A DNA stretch of 64,000 nt from Ficedula albicollis (GCF_000247815.1 NC_021681.1:5702713-5766712); one strand, 5' to 3'. Positions 41,065 through 55,525 are shown, counted from the stretch's first letter. The notes: generated from the letters alone by a model not told the origin. Numbers and translations are program-made.

Positions 41065-41225
41065 ACGGTAGAACCAATTTGGTGAGTTGGAAGGGACCCA
41101 CAAGAGTTATCCAGCCCTCAGTCCTGACCCTGCACTGACAGCCCAACAATCCCCTCCTGTCCCTGAGAGCGTTGTGCAAAGCCTGCTGGAGCTCTGGCTC
41201 TGGGAAAGCTCAGGCTCAGGAATGC
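41065..41225 (-). mobile_element. CR1 LINE 3'-end fragment, second subfamily
   Basis: 'gtgagttggaagggacccac', 'aagagttatccagccctcag', 'tgaccctgcactgacagccc' and 'gagcgttgtgcaaagcctgc' match the CR1 subfamily whose 3' end is also seen in + orientation at 5405. Minus sense. Boundaries approximate. Confidence 0.75.
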
Positions 41226-41384
41226 TCTGCAGACAGGGAGGGACATCTTTAAGTCGTCTGGTTTAATGAGACACCGAGTAACAGCTTCAAGCAGGAGGGA
41301 AAGGCTGCAGGTGTCCCAGGGAAAGGGACCAGCTGGGCAGGGAGAGCACAGAAGGGAGGAGATGGATGTCTGGAGATGCTCATC

Positions 41385-41500
41385 CCAAAATCATGGGAAG
41401 GCTTGTGCTGGAAAGGTCCTTAAAGATCACCCAATTCCCCAGGGCAGGAGCACCTTCCACTAGAGCAGGCTGCTCCAGGCTGGCCTTTTCACCAGTGCAG
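41385..41500 (-). mobile_element. CR1 LINE 3'-end fragment
   Basis: 'aaaatcatgggaaggcttgt', 'gctggaaaggtccttaaaga', 'gagcaccttccactagagca' and 'ggctgctccaggctggcctt' give the CR1 block order in minus sense, diverged. Confidence 0.75.
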
Positions 41501-43830
41501 CTGGAAGCAGGTTTATCAGCAGTCACAGCAGGAACACCTAAACCCTGGGAGAGATCTTCCTCCAGCTGCCCATCTTGTCCAGCACCGATGCCAAGAGAAT
41601 CTGGGAACAAAATATAATATAGGGTTCTTCAGCAAAAGGCTTAGTGAAGATGGACAGACACCAAAGTCTTCAAAATAGTGATTAATTCCTCTGAATGAGC
41701 ACTTTGTGCTGTGGCTCATCTCTTCAGTAAACTTGGTGTAGAACGCCCAGAGCAGCCCCTCCATGGGACTGAGGGACCACGTGTGCATGAACAGCTCCAG
41801 AGCTCTCTCCAGCAGCACAGTCCACAGAGAATAAGCACAAGAGCAGCCAGCACCAGCATCCCAAGGAGGTGAAGGGCTCAGCACTGCACCAGAAAACTCT
41901 CCAAGCCTGGCTCCGGGCTTGCTCCAGCCCAGCTTCAGGCCTGGGTGGATTTAGCAGCAGGTCTGGCCACTCAGCAATCAAGGCTCAGCTCCAATAGAGA
42001 CAGTTGCACCTATCACTGCATGTATTGATTGCCAGGATGTTGATAAACAATTGATTTTTTTCTGCAAATGTCACCTGGAAGGAGTTTTATGCCTCTCTGT
42101 AGCGGGAGCGAGCGATAGCAGGAGCCTAACAAACAGAGAACACAGACCATCTCCTGCTAGGGCAGATAATTCCTGCTAGCAAGCAGCTCAGTAATAGAAA
42201 GAAGTTGCTTCTGCTGGGATTTGGGAGTCTACCATGGTGGGAGATGGGAAAAGCATTTGCTCAGTGCTTTGGCTCAGAGATCAGCATGTCACTTTGGCAT
42301 CTTATCCATGGAATCCACTATCTCCAGCCCCTTGGCTGGATCCAGCTACAGAGCAGTAAGGGATCCACCCGGGGAGAGAGGGCAATCAGCCCTCAGCACA
42401 GGGATCAGAGGCCAAAGGGAAAAAGGCTGTGGGACCGTGGGAGGAGTGTGACAACCCCCAGAGACAAACTGTGCTGAGGGGAAAGCTGCCCCACATGAGC
42501 CTTGCTAGGAGAATGTCACACAGAGAGCTCTGGAGTCAAAAAACAACCAGGCGTTTCAAGGGGACAAGAGAAAGGCAAGTTCCCTGGGTCTGTGGCTCCC
42601 TGAGAATTGTATTAGAAACCAGAAATCTGGGAGCAAAATGTAATCCAGGCATTGGGGTCCTTTAGGAAAAGAGGACCATGGAATTAACTTATCCCCAACT
42701 CGGGAAAACTTTAAGTAGCATTCACAAGGGACAGCACAGCAGCCCCTGGCAGCTCTGGTCTCCCCAGGCATCCTTGGATGCTGCAGAGCTCTGCTGTGAG
42801 AGTCCTCCGAGGAGCTCCAAGTGCACTGTGGGTCTGTGTTTCTCGCTGGACATCACCCTGTGTGTGCTGTGCAACAGATCACTGGCATAGCAGTGCCAGG
42901 GTCTACAAAGGCACATCTTCCTCCTAAATTTCCTTCTGCTCTCCCTTCAGCACTTCTAAAAACCCACACAATGGCCAGAAAACATCTCCAACACTCACAG
43001 CATCAAAGATGCTTCAATATCTGTTCCCCAGAGCCTGGAAGGATGGAGGGAATCCCTGTGCTAAACCACTTCTCACCTTTCCCAAAGCACAGAGCTTCCC
43101 CAGCCTCACAGCACCAGACAAAAGGGCTGGTCTGCCTGAATAAAAGGACTTGTGGAATTTAAAGGTGTTTTCTGAAACCAGTCTCCACCCATAACTGCAC
43201 TTGGGCTGGTGTGTCAGCTGCGTGCTCATCACCACAATAATTCATCAGCAAATACCAACAGCTTTGGAAAAGCTGACTCAGGAGACCGAGACCTTTAGCC
43301 AAAAACACTTGCTCAGATTGATTTTTTCCTAAAAACAATTTAAGCTTCCTTTTCTGCATTCTGTGTGGCAGCTCTTGCACAAGTTAAAGCCTCCAGCAAA
43401 GCTACTCTGTGCTAAGAGGAATCAGTTCTGCCAAAAATGACCCGAGCCCCATTTGCAGTGATATGAGCACACATTGATGGGGTTACCATCATTATCAGAG
43501 ATCAGACACAGGATTAGGATCATTATCAAATCAGCCTACCCATGCCATTTCCTCCACTTATCTTAAAATCCTCGAGTCTACCAGACGATGTTGACCTTTA
43601 TATCAAAAAATGTCGAGCAGCCTATTTATTGGAAAGCTCCAAATTAGATGACCAAGAAGGAGAAAGCTTTTCCAGCAGTGGCTCCCACCCCCATCAGCAG
43701 GATCCAGGAGCTCCAAGATGCAGGGAATTGGCTGCAGGCTTGTCAGAAAAGTCTGTTTGATTGAGTATGTGCCGATGGATCAGGCAGCCAGTCAGGGGGT
43801 GCTGTCCAATTCCTGCCCCAGACTGGGAGG
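41501..43830. other. Unique sequence, no gene recognised
   Basis: No repeat family recognised. Frames of up to 122 codons have no known motif. 'tgataaacaattgatttttt' near 42041 and the AT-rich part at 43480-43640 are the only notable compositional features. Confidence 0.4.
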
Positions 43831-44876
43831 TCCATCCATCCATCCATCCATCCATCCATCATCCATCCATCCATCCATCATCCATCCATCATCCATCATC
43901 CATCATCCATCCATCCATCCATCCATCATCCATCATCCATCATCCATCCATCCATCCATCCATCATCCATCATCCATCATCCATCCATCCATCCATCCAT
44001 CATCCATCATCCATCATCCATCCATCCATCCATCCATCATCCATCATCCATCATCCATCCATCCATCCATCCATCATCCATCATCCATCATCCATCCATC
44101 CATCCATCCATCATCCATCATCCATCATCCATCCATCCATCCATCCATCATCCATCATCCATCATCCATCCATCCATCCATCCATCATCCATCATCCATC
44201 ATCCATCCATCCATCCATCCATCATCCATCATCCATCATCCATCCATCCATCCATCCATCATCCATCATCCATCATCCATCCATCCATCCATCCATCATC
44301 CATCATCCATCATCCATCCATCCATCCATCCATCATCCATCATCCATCATCCATCCATCCATCCATCCATCATCCATCATCCATCATCCATCCATCCATC
44401 CATCCATCATCCATCATCCATCATCCATCCATCCATCCATCCATCATCCATCATCCATCATCCATCCATCCATCCATCCATCATCCATCATCCATCATCC
44501 ATCCATCCATCCATCCATCATCCATCATCCATCATCCATCCATCCATCCATCCATCATCCATCATCCATCATCCATCCATCCATCCATCCATCATCCATC
44601 ATCCATCATCCATCCATCCATCCATCCATCATCCATCATCCATCATCCATCCATCCATCCATCCATCATCCATCATCCATCATCCATCCATCCATCCATC
44701 CATCATCCATCATCCATCATCCATCCATCCATCCATCCATCATCCATCATCCATCATCCATCCATCCATCCATCCATCATCCATCATCCATCATCCATCC
44801 ATCCATCCATCCATCATCCATCCATCCATCCATCCATCCATCCATCCATCCATCCATCCATCCATCCATCCATCCC
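43831..44876. repeat. CCAT/CCATCAT repeat with 37-bp higher-order period
   Basis: The array begins and ends with plain (CCAT)n, including about 60 bp at the right end. Between about 43900 and 44815 it is built from a fixed 37-bp composite, three CCATCAT heptamers followed by four CCAT tetramers, repeated about 24 times without visible error. Since 37 is not a multiple of 3, all + frames are open and cycle through the same His/Pro/Ser/Ile pattern. This is a simple repeat that acquired a second-order unit by unequal exchange, or a graph cycle of an assembler. Confidence 0.97.
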
Positions 44877-47163
44877 CGGAGTCGGCTGTGCTGGGGGGAG
44901 CAGTACGTGCAGTGGGGCTTTAAAATCCTGGCCTTTCCAACAGTCCTGACCCATGGAATGAGCCATTGGGATTGAGCTGGCAGTGGGAAACCTGAAGAAA
45001 ACCACATCCTGTGGAAGACCAGGGCACAGGGCTTGGAAATGGACCATAGCCCTTCTCTTGCCCAGGGATCCTGTAAGAGAAATGATGATGGGTGCAGGGC
45101 TCTGGAGCAGGGTGTGGATGTGTGTCCCACATCAAGGACAATCCTTTCCCAAAGATTCCCATATCCACTGGGTGGGTCAGGCTACAGCTCAGCTCCAGGT
45201 CCAACAGTAACATGAGACAGTGACTCAGTTGGGAAGAGAAAACCAGTATGGAAAAGCAGTGCAACCAGGACGCACAGCCCATGACTGTGACAGAGCTCTG
45301 GTGGGTGGGCAGTAGGAACAGCCCCACAAGTGCTCCCAAGGCTGTGGGATGCCAGCACCAGCCACCACAGCATCCAGGCAGGATTTTCCCGTGATCACCT
45401 GTCCATCCTCAGGCTCAACATCCATTTCCAGCAATCCTGAGGTCTTACACCTTGCCCACACTGCCACAGAGGTGAGGCCACTTGAGACCTTGCCACCCAC
45501 ACTGTGCATCCCAGGCTGCTCCTGCTCCTTCCCAGCCCTTCCACCCATATTTCTGCTGGAGAGATCAGCCTTTGAACTCAGCCCCAGAGTCCCTCCCTGC
45601 TCGTGCAGAAGTCCCCCTGGAGTCCAGAGGAACATAAACCAAACGCAGCTGCTCTCTGCTGTCACAGCCTAAGTGCATTAATGTCTTTTTATCTCCATGG
45701 GGGCACCGTGGCCGCCCCCTGTTTCCATGCAATTGGTGTTAATAAAATCTCTCTCTGCAGAAGTGACAAGGGAAGGATCCACTTCACTTGGCAGATTTTA
45801 TCTGCATTGAAATTGGAGAGTAAGCCTTGTGTTCCATAAACCCCTCCGTTGATAGCTCTCATCTGCGACCCTCCTCCGAGACCAGCTTCGGGCTGATTAT
45901 ACCCCAAGAAAACATCTCTATAAGGCAGCCCTCAGCTCTGGCTTGCAATCAGCAAGTCAGCTCTGAAACACTTCTTTCAGCCAGCTTAGGTAATTTTCAC
46001 GGCAAAATTAAAAGGAAAAATTGTCCAGAGACAAAACATTACACAGAGCACATGGGAAATAAGATCCGGAATAGATCTGGAGCTGTGGCCAAAAACTGGT
46101 TAGTTTGGATTGAGGGGGGAGCCCTTGGAGCTGTGAGGCAGCAGCTGAAATGAGACCTGAGGAAATTAAAGCAGCTGTTACAGCCTCCTTTCCTCCTCAG
46201 CACATGTGGGAGAGGCAGGACAGGAGCTCTGAGCTGTAGCTGAGCCCAGGTGTCCAAGCTCCACGGGAAGTCCTAAGGAAAGAGGTGGGAAAGAAGAGAA
46301 GAACCAGCTGAGCAAGGAACACACCTGATGGAAAGCCAGCAAGGCTTTGTGCCTACCTCCAGAAACAGGAGGTGGGAGGAACAACTCCAGTCCTAAAGAT
46401 CCTGAGGTGTGCAGAAAACCCAACAGCGTGGGAGGCAGGAAAAGGGATGCTGGGCAGAGCCAGGAGCAGCATCCTCTCAGGATGCCATGGAAATCAGCCT
46501 GTATTCCCTGCCATCCCAACAGGGATGGATCAGACATGTGTGTCTGTGTCCACTGGGGTGCTGGGGGTAATGCTGTACCCCATGTGCCACCTTAGCTAAG
46601 CCTGGATGCCCAAGTGAAGCCCTTAAGCCACTTGGGAATTCTCCTGGAGGTATTTCACCAGAGTCTTGAGGGTTTAAAGACCACATAAACACATGCTCCA
46701 CTGGCTTCTCCCATCTCCCAACACCTTTTCCATGCTCAGACTTTCCTCCTTGCTTTTGAAATCCCAGATTCATCTGGTGTGTCTTTGGTTTCACACGGCC
46801 TCTCCCCCATAAATCACTCATTCAGTTCTAAGATTGATATTAACCATTTTGCCAAAAGCTCCTTATCTGCACAAGCTGCTGCTGAGCCCAACTGGATCTG
46901 TCCACACCAAATGGAGAGAAATTATGAATGTGCTTCATCAGTCAAGGCAGGGAAAGTGATAGCAGTGAGGAGAGACAGTAAATAAGGAAAGCATCCACTG
47001 AGTATTTCCAAAGTAAATCAAGTTACGGGAACAATTAGAGGAAATAGAGATTGTGTCTGCAATTACAGTCCTGTTGCTTCTCCCATCCACACAGACAGTT
47101 ATGCAGCATCAAAATGAAGAACTGACTTGCATTTTTAAAGTTTCAGATTTTTTTTTCTCCCAG
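44877..47163. other. Unique sequence, partly AT-rich, no confirmed gene
   Basis: From 45670 to 46060 a repeat-free block ('gtgcattaatgtctttttat', 'ggtgttaataaaatctctct', 'gcagattttatctgcattga') may be conserved non-coding DNA. The stretch ends in a T-rich polypyrimidine tract and CAG at 47149-47163, the possible acceptor of the exon candidate that follows. Confidence 0.35.
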
Positions 47164-47451
47164 CTGGGAGAACAGGTTTGAATCTCCCTCTCGCTTCCCC
47201 CATTTAGCCAGCACTATTGAACTCATCTATAACTTGAATACTCAATTCAAAATCAGGGCAGAGCTGAGTGTACTGATGAAACCCAGCCAAGATGCCCCCA
47301 CCCACAGGTTCAGTAAAACTTTTTTGCAGGAGATTTTGGCCAGAAAGCAAATGAGTGCAGCCCTAAAGCCCCTTGTGCTCAGCAAAGCACAACTGGAGGA
47401 ATTCATTAGCCATTTTCCTGAGGCATTTTTTGTAAATCCAGGTTGTAGCAG
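47164..47451 (+). CDS. Candidate internal exon, unknown protein
   Basis: A polypyrimidine tract (T10 then ctcccag, ending 47163) is followed by 288 bp that stay open in one frame (one base, then TGG GAG AAC..., ending ...AGC AG). The stretch ends at agcag|gtaaga (GT at 47452-47453), a near-ideal donor. 288 is divisible by three, so skipping it would keep frame. The 95-residue peptide is mixed and soluble-looking, rich in Leu, Lys, Glu and Phe in its second half, with no low complexity and no family I recognise. Random DNA of this length would be expected to show four or five stops. It could still be chance: no neighbouring exon was found, and conservation is unknown. Confidence 0.2.
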
Positions 47452-48120
47452 GTAAGACCAACTCTGCCCAATCTGTGTTTGAGCAATGAAAATAACGATT
47501 TCTTGATATTGAAAAAGGATAAAACCTTAACTGCCCCATCTAATTGGTCATGGAAAGCAAACGATTATAGACTGGGATCTAGAAGGCGGCGACTCATGGA
47601 AGTTTTGCAATTAATCTAATTAATAATCTCCAATTAATTTATTGCTGCCTCTTAAGAGGTGGAAAGGAGAGGTGTGACTGCTGTGGATGGAGACACAGCC
47701 CAGCAGCTCTGCCAGCCACAGGGTGACAGCTCGACCTTGCTCCCCGGGAATTCTACTTCCAAAATTCTGCTTCCAAAGCCAAGCCCTGCTGCGAGCACAG
47801 GGGGAAGGAGCAGCTCCCCCCGAGATCAGAAGTGACAGTAAGTGCCCCAGGGTCCTGCAGTGCTGGGACACGAGGGGACAGACGCCGGGACAGACGGACA
47901 CATCTCCCTGCGAGGCGCTGGAGCGGAGCAGCCCAGCGGGGTCCTGCCTTCAGCCAGGACTGTGCCCTTGGAACGCTCTCCTGCCTGCCAAAATCCTGTC
48001 TGCCTCGAGCTGCCTGCAACCCTTTCCATCCTGGCCAGACTCAAACCCTGGGCAGAGACACACAAAGTGCAATTAGCATCAGTTTCGCCCTCAGTGTGGA
48101 GTTTGTACAGGGTTCATGAG
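47452..48120. other. Unique sequence, AT-rich then CpG-rich, no gene recognised
   Basis: 'ttttgcaattaatctaatta' and 'ataatctccaattaatttat' (47605-47643) form a strong ATTA cluster. Around 47860-47950 CpGs are frequent ('acgccgggacagacggacac'). Frames on both strands through the CpG part have no known motif. Confidence 0.4.
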
Positions 48121-48848
48121 TGTCTTGGGTTGCAGTACAGGATGTGACCAGGAATGTGTATTCTATCACCATCTGTTGAAGCCGGGTGGGGCAGTGATTA
48201 CTCATCTCCGTAGCACATATTATCTGCTAATGGGCCATCTTTAAATCCAGATAAGGCAATCATCTTTATCTTTTCCACAACCCATCCTCCCTCCAGGAGA
48301 TATCATCTGCTGCTGGCCCATTCAGTCCCACTGCATGACTGATAAAATTACATCATCCCACTGGGAGATGCTCCAGCCAGGGGGAGGAGCCAAGCCTTTC
48401 CTACCTAGAGAAAAACTGAGATTTTGGACACCAAGTTATCCATCTTTCCACTGGATTCCAGAGGAAAACCAGACCTTTCCACATCATCCCTGGACCTTCA
48501 GAGGAAAACTGCACCTTCTACAGGAGCCCTGCTTCAGCTGAACCACATCTGCCACTGCAGGAGGATGCAGCCACCATTTGATGGGACTGCTGCCAACACC
48601 CTGACTGACTGACAGGGTGTCAGCTTGGATTCTGACTCTGTCAGTGTTTTGGGATTGTTCTTTGTAATACTGCATTTCTATTTTAATTTTCCTAGTAAAT
48701 AACTGTTACTCCTAATTCCATAGCTTTGCCTGAGAGCCCCTTAATTTCAAAATTATAATAATAATTTGGAGGGAGGGGGTTTGCATTCTCCATTTCAAAG
48801 AGAAGCTCCTGCCTTTATTGGCAGACACCTGTCCTTCAAACCTGGACA
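48121..48848 (+). mobile_element. Complete ERVL-like solo LTR, 728 bp
   Basis: The element starts TGTCTTGGGTTG and ends CCTGGACA, bounded by atgag (48116-48120) and atcag (48849-48853), a 5-bp target duplication with one mismatch. TG...CA ends and 5-bp duplications fit ERVL-class LTRs. Internal landmarks are 'ggccatctttaaatccag', 'gatatcatctgctgctggcc', 'gttctttgtaatactgcatt' and 'gtttgcattctccatttcaa', familiar from LTRs common in songbird genomes. A truncated sister lies at 24141. No retroviral genes adjoin it, so it is a recombination-derived solo LTR. Confidence 0.8.
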
Positions 48849-49378
48849 ATCAGAACTTTCCATCCCTGGGTATGGGTTTTTCCACGTTGCAGATGTGAGA
48901 TGGAGTCTCCTCACCTAATCCAGCTCGCAGGAAGGGTCTGACCCCTCACAAGACCCCAGTCCTCGCTCTCAGGGCAGGATTTGAAGGAGCAGGAATAAAC
49001 TGAGTTTATTCCACTGCAGTCAGAGTGAAAGCAATGACCTGCACAAGGTAGCACTGCCTGGAGAGGATCCCAAACCCTGGATATGCAGAGAGCCTCAAGA
49101 AGGCAGAAATAGAAAAGTGGCTGAAAATCAGGGATATTGCAGTAAATAATGCAGGATTGGACACACATGGCAGCGCCAGCCTCTTCCCTACCAGAACTTT
49201 CTTTCCTAATAAATGTGTCCAGTTAAAACAGGGACTAAATTAAAATAGAATTGCCTTCCTGCAAGAGTGGAGGAAAGCTTTTATGTCTTTCCTTCTCAAA
49301 AGTCAGACAGAAGGTCAGCAATTCCTAAAATTTAAAAGTAAATACACACTGTAAAACAAACAAACAAATGCACACACC
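48849..49378. other. Unique sequence, no feature seen
   Basis: Ordinary mixed sequence leading into a short (AAAC)-like patch near 49355 and the poly-A tract. No gene recognised. Confidence 0.4.
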
Positions 49379-50620
<1,242 letters not shown>

Positions 50621-53600
50621 AATCAAATGAGAAAATTAATTTTTAAAAATCCTCCCTGGAAAAAAACAGGTTTTCAGTGGGAAGCAGCTGAAATGAAAAA
50701 TTCTTTTGCAGGTTTTCTCTGATGAGGTAAAGGCATTTTTCACTGAAATGGATGGAGTCTGCTGTCTTTCCTGATGAAAGGGAATGATGCTCATGGACAC
50801 ATCCCTGCAAAGAGGACAGTCCATGCCAGGGCACAGAGCATCTCCAGGCTTTTCCCCAAAACCAGCCCTGGCAGAAACCCTCCAGTGCTGCATTGGCTCC
50901 TGAGTGCAGGTTCCATTTAAAGCAAAGAATTCGACTCAACTCAAAACAAAGCTCTTCAATTTGGATTTTTCCCAGTGGTTTTGTTGTGGTTTTGAAAGTG
51001 AAGCTAAAATCAACAATTACAGAAATTGCTATGCCTGTGTAATGAGCACAGCAGTGGAAAATTCCCATCCTGCTCTGGACTGAAGCTCAGAGCAGATCCT
51101 GCTCACAGGATTGGCTTTGAAGAGCCAGATGAATTTTCATCTGAGCTATCAGGAAGCACTGCTGAAATATCCCCTCCTGGAATGAAACCCACCCTGATAA
51201 CTCCCAGCAAAATCCCAGCCTTAAAAGGGATCATGAACTGCCCTCCCAGACAAGGCAGTGGTGCCCTACCAGTGCAGAGCCTTGTCCCTGGAAGTGCTTA
51301 ATTCCATATGCTTCAGAGGGTAGAAGAGAAAAAAATAATTAAAAGGCCCTTAATGCATCTGGCCAATTAAATAAAGCTGTAAATGGCAAGGAAATAATTC
51401 CTTGCTGACCCCTGCAGCAATCAGCTGCTGACCTGCAGCATGAGAATTGATTAGCCCTATTTTAGCATGGCTTGTATAACTACAAATGTTATTATTGGCC
51501 ATAAAATCAGCCAGCCCTTTATGCAGCCCATTGGTGGCATTTGGCTCCCTGACCTCCCCAGCCATGAATTTTGCCAGCTGGAAGGAATAGCCCTGGGCTG
51601 GGAAAAGCCTTTCTGTGCGTTCCTGTGGAATTGGGAGGTGGTTTCCAAAGGTGGGCAGCACTGTCCCAGTCAGCCCCAGTCAATCCCTCAGTAAATTGGT
51701 GCAGTGAGGGGTTAAGTGCCCGGAATAAGCTCAGCTTTACAGCTCTGAGCTTCTTTACCACACCTGGTTTTGGGGGCAGGGAGAGAGCCCAGGCTTGCCT
51801 CACCCCCTCTCACTGTTAATAACAGCTGTCAGCACCAGGCTGAGCAAAATCCTTCCCTTTTCCTGAGAGGCAAAAAAGCTGGGGCAGGATCTGCCCTTGT
51901 CTTCCTCCCTCAGAAAATCCCATTTTCCTGGCACAAGTGCTCACTCAGCACCTGCCCTAGAGCAGAGCCCCCCGGCCAAAAGCTGCTTCCAAACACCTTT
52001 GGAGAGGATCAATAAGGAATTGCTGGCTCTGTCCCAGCTCAGAGCCATCTCTCCATCTGTCATCCCTCCTTCCTTTTCCTCCCTCGACCTTTTGTGCTGG
52101 GCTGGATGCACAGAAAACCACACTTGGTCCCCAGGGGCTGTGAGAAGCAAACTGGCAGGTGACCCCAGGAATAGGGAACAACTCGTCCCTGGGCAGAGCT
52201 GGAGCTGACAGAACTGCGTGGTACATTCCAAAAATCTGGATAAATCAGATTACTTTGGTACCTAAAAGGTGTGGTGGGTGTCTCAGTAGAGATGCGAGAG
52301 TTGGAGCCCAAAATCTGAAATCTGCGGTGAGTTTTTATCCAGTTCAACCCCTCAAGAGCATCAGGGAGTGGATGTTTCCTGTGTCCCAGACAAACCCTGA
52401 AGACACAGGTGTCTGGAAAGGGTGGCAGGACACAGAATCTCATCATCTCAACAATCACTACAGCCCTGGAATAAGGAGAAGCAGGGAATGTTAGGAGTGC
52501 TGCCAAAACTGGGGATGCTCTGAGGACATATTTCCATTTGGACTGTGTTGAGAAGGGAGCCTGAAAGAGGAATAACCAGCCCTGGCCACTCCAGGGCACC
52601 AGCAAAGCCCAGCTTGGTGCTAAAAACTTCCCAAAATGATACAAATTATTAATGCACAGATTTGATGCCTCTGGGGATCAGCAGCAGTGGCCAAACTAAA
52701 GCAACTCACCCTGTTTTGTGCACAGCACCAGAGACCACCTTTAAATGAGGAATCAAAGGTGATGTGAAGGGATGCTGGGACAGAGAAGGAGGAGCTGGGA
52801 ATTGCACAAGGTTTGCAGCCTTTCCTGCAGGGCTGGCCGTGGAGGGGAGATGCTCCACGCTGAGGAACATTCCCCTGCACCAGTGTCACACTGTCCCCTC
52901 CAGCAGCACAGCCCTGCCCTGTGCCTCTCCACTGTCCCACTCCTGCTCAGGGGGGCACGTTTGCATTCACAGCCTCAAAACAAAGCATCTCTTTTCAAAA
53001 GGAGAAGGAGCAGGGGGGAGAGAAGCAAAAGGAAAGGCAGGAGGGGAAGGGGCACAAAAGGAAATGGGCAGCTGTGCACTCCAACCCCAGCCCTGCCTGA
53101 ACTCTGCTCGCCTGGAAATTCCTTCCTTTTGATGACAGCCCCAATTAGCGTGGGCAGCAGGGAGCTGGTCCCTCTGGAGAGCTGAGGAGGGAGGGAAGCT
53201 TTCACTCACCTGCATGGCTGGCAAAAGCCCGAGGTGCTGAAACCTCTTAGAGAGGCGCCTGTGCTCGTATTTAATGTGCTCACATGAGCAGAGCTGAGGA
53301 AAGTGGGTGTGAATATCAGTGTGAATATGCAGCACCCCATCCCAGAGGGCTCCTGCTGCACTCTTGGCTCACAGCCTGTGCTGCTCGGGTCCTGCACAGG
53401 TAGGATTCACACAAGCCACCTGCTTTCACAGGTTTGCTCCAGGGATCTCCCTGCAACACCCAGGCAAGCCAAGAACCCTCTCCAGAGCCTCACTTGTCCC
53501 CTTCACCTAAAGGAAGAGCAGGAAGTGCTAGCTGGCAGCCATCCAGGTTGGCTGTCAAAAGCCTGGAAATTAAAAACAACCTGCATTTTGCTGGCTGCAT

Positions 53601-54220
53601 CTCTCCTACCCAGTACCAAATGTGTTTGGGCAGGGGCACTTCCCATTGTGGCTCCACAGTCAGGTGGCAGGTGCCAGGAGCAGAGAAGGTAAAAGGAAAG
53701 GGAATACAGACAGCAAAGGAATGGCAGTGAAGGGAGAGGAAGGAAAATAAAGAGGTGAGTGGGCACAAGGCAGGGGGGGCTGAGTGAATCCATCAGAGGA
53801 ACAACTCAGCAGCTGCTCCTGCCTTCACCCCGAGCTTTGCCTGAGCTTTGGCTAAGTCCAACAACAAACACCCACCGAACCAGGGAGATTATCCCATTTA
53901 AACAAGCAGGAGGGAAGCAAGGCCCGAGCAGAGGAGCAAATGGCATCCCAGAGGACTGAGCAGAGCATTCCAGGTCCTGGGTGCTGGTCCTGGCTGCACA
54001 TCCCATTGCTCAGCCCATCATGGGGAGCACCAGACCAGGGCTCTCCCCTCTCCCAAGTCTGGAGGTCAGACTAGGATGGTGCAGCCACATGCAGTGTCTG
54101 ATGAAATGTTTTTAATCACGTCCACAAACTCTCTATTTCAGCTTGTTTTAAATGGCTGCACTTGTGAGAGCCTTAACATTTGTTCTGGGGTGAAAAAGAG
54201 CAGAATGTTGGTTCACATAC
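50621..54220. other. 3.6 kb of unique sequence, no gene or repeat recognised
   Basis: I identify no CR1 or LTR copy. AT-rich patches lie near 50990 and 51330-51500. The longest frames (194 codons minus, 52644-52060; 137 codons plus, 52772-53185) have no known domain and are pyrimidine- or purine-biased. Confidence 0.4.
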
Positions 54221-54470
54221 ACACAGAATCCCAGAAGGGCCTGGACTGGAAGGGACCTTACACTCATCCCATTCTACCCCCTGTCATGAGCAGGGCACTA
54301 CCCCAGGCTGCTCCAAGCCCTGTCCAGCCTGGCCTTGGACACTGCCAGGGACCCAGGGGCAGCCACAGCTGCTCTGGGCACCTGTACCAGGGCCTCACCA
54401 CCTTCACAGGAGAGAAATTCTTCTCAATATCTAATGTCAATTCCCCCTCTTTGAGTTGGAACCCTTTTTA
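54221..54470 (-). mobile_element. CR1 LINE 3'-end fragment
   Basis: 'acacagaatcccagaagggc', 'ctggactggaagggacctta', 'ccaggctgctccaagccctg', 'gggacccaggggcagccaca' and 'aattcttctcaatatctaat' follow the CR1 3' order in minus sense, extending about 250 bp. Confidence 0.9.
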
Positions 54471-55525
54471 CATCAAAATAAGTAAGCATGGAATTGTTTT
54501 ACCCATATTGTGACCAACTGTGACACATAATAATGATACTGAAATAATGTCCTGAAGTCCTACATCCAGATGTTCAGGTGAAAAGTGACTGCATTTGATT
54601 ATCATTGAGATAAAATGTAACTTAATTTGACAGCAGTGCTTTAAGTAGCTGGTTTTATTAATTTACTTGTGCATTACTTTGCTGTTTCAAGCCTTTCCCC
54701 TTTCTTCCCTCTAGGTCTGATGTTGAGAATCCACTGGATAAAATCCCTCCACCCAGAAAACATCAGCACAGAAGTGAAAAATGCCACACAGGGACAACCC
54801 AAACCTACACTCTGGAAGCCATTCCGCCTTGTCCTGTCACTCCAGGTCCTTGTCCCCAGTCCCTCTCCAGCTCTCCTGGAGCCCTTTATGCCCTGGAATG
54901 GTCTCTCAGCTCTCCTTGCAGCCTTTTCTGAGCACCCCAGCTCTGCCAGCCTGTCAGTGCCCAGATGAATGCACCAGAAATGCCTTTACCTGCCCAAAAG
55001 AGACCCTTGGAAGAGCGGCACATGTAGAAAAGCAGAAGATTCAGTAATGAGGTGGTGCTGAAAACTCCCTGAACAAGTCAAGGCAACAAATGAGCTGCTG
55101 CAGTCAGAGTTAAATATCATAAACAACCTTAACTCTGCTTTCCCTTTCCAGGCAAAAATCAAACCTCCAGACAAGGCTACAAGCATGGCGAGATGTTTGC
55201 AGGAAGATGCAGGTTTTGAAAAGTGGCATATGGATAACAGTGCCCTGAATAGAAAAGATTGAATTCCCCTTATTAAATCTCTGCCTTCAAAATCCATTGT
55301 GCAAAGCACGAGGTCAGCTCTTCTTGTTCTGCCTCCCCTCAGCTTAAATGCATCATCCACAGTGAGGCAGGGCTCCAGGATAGAGAATTCAAATACATGT
55401 AAGGGTTTATGAAGTTTCCCAGCCAAGCAGCTTCCAGGATTCAGAATTACAAACCAAGTTAGCAATATTTCCCAGAGATCCATTAAAATCCTTTACTAGA
55501 CCCCTTAAAAATATGCATCTTAAAA
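54471..55525. other. Unique sequence, no gene recognised
   Basis: AT-rich at first (54480-54670), then mixed. No feature recognised. Confidence 0.4.

Noticed and set aside
43718..44975. Frames of about 400 residues of a His/Pro/Ser/Ile repeat, suggestive of a repeat protein
   Set aside because: The 37-residue peptide period is just three turns of the 37-bp DNA repeat, present in more than one frame.
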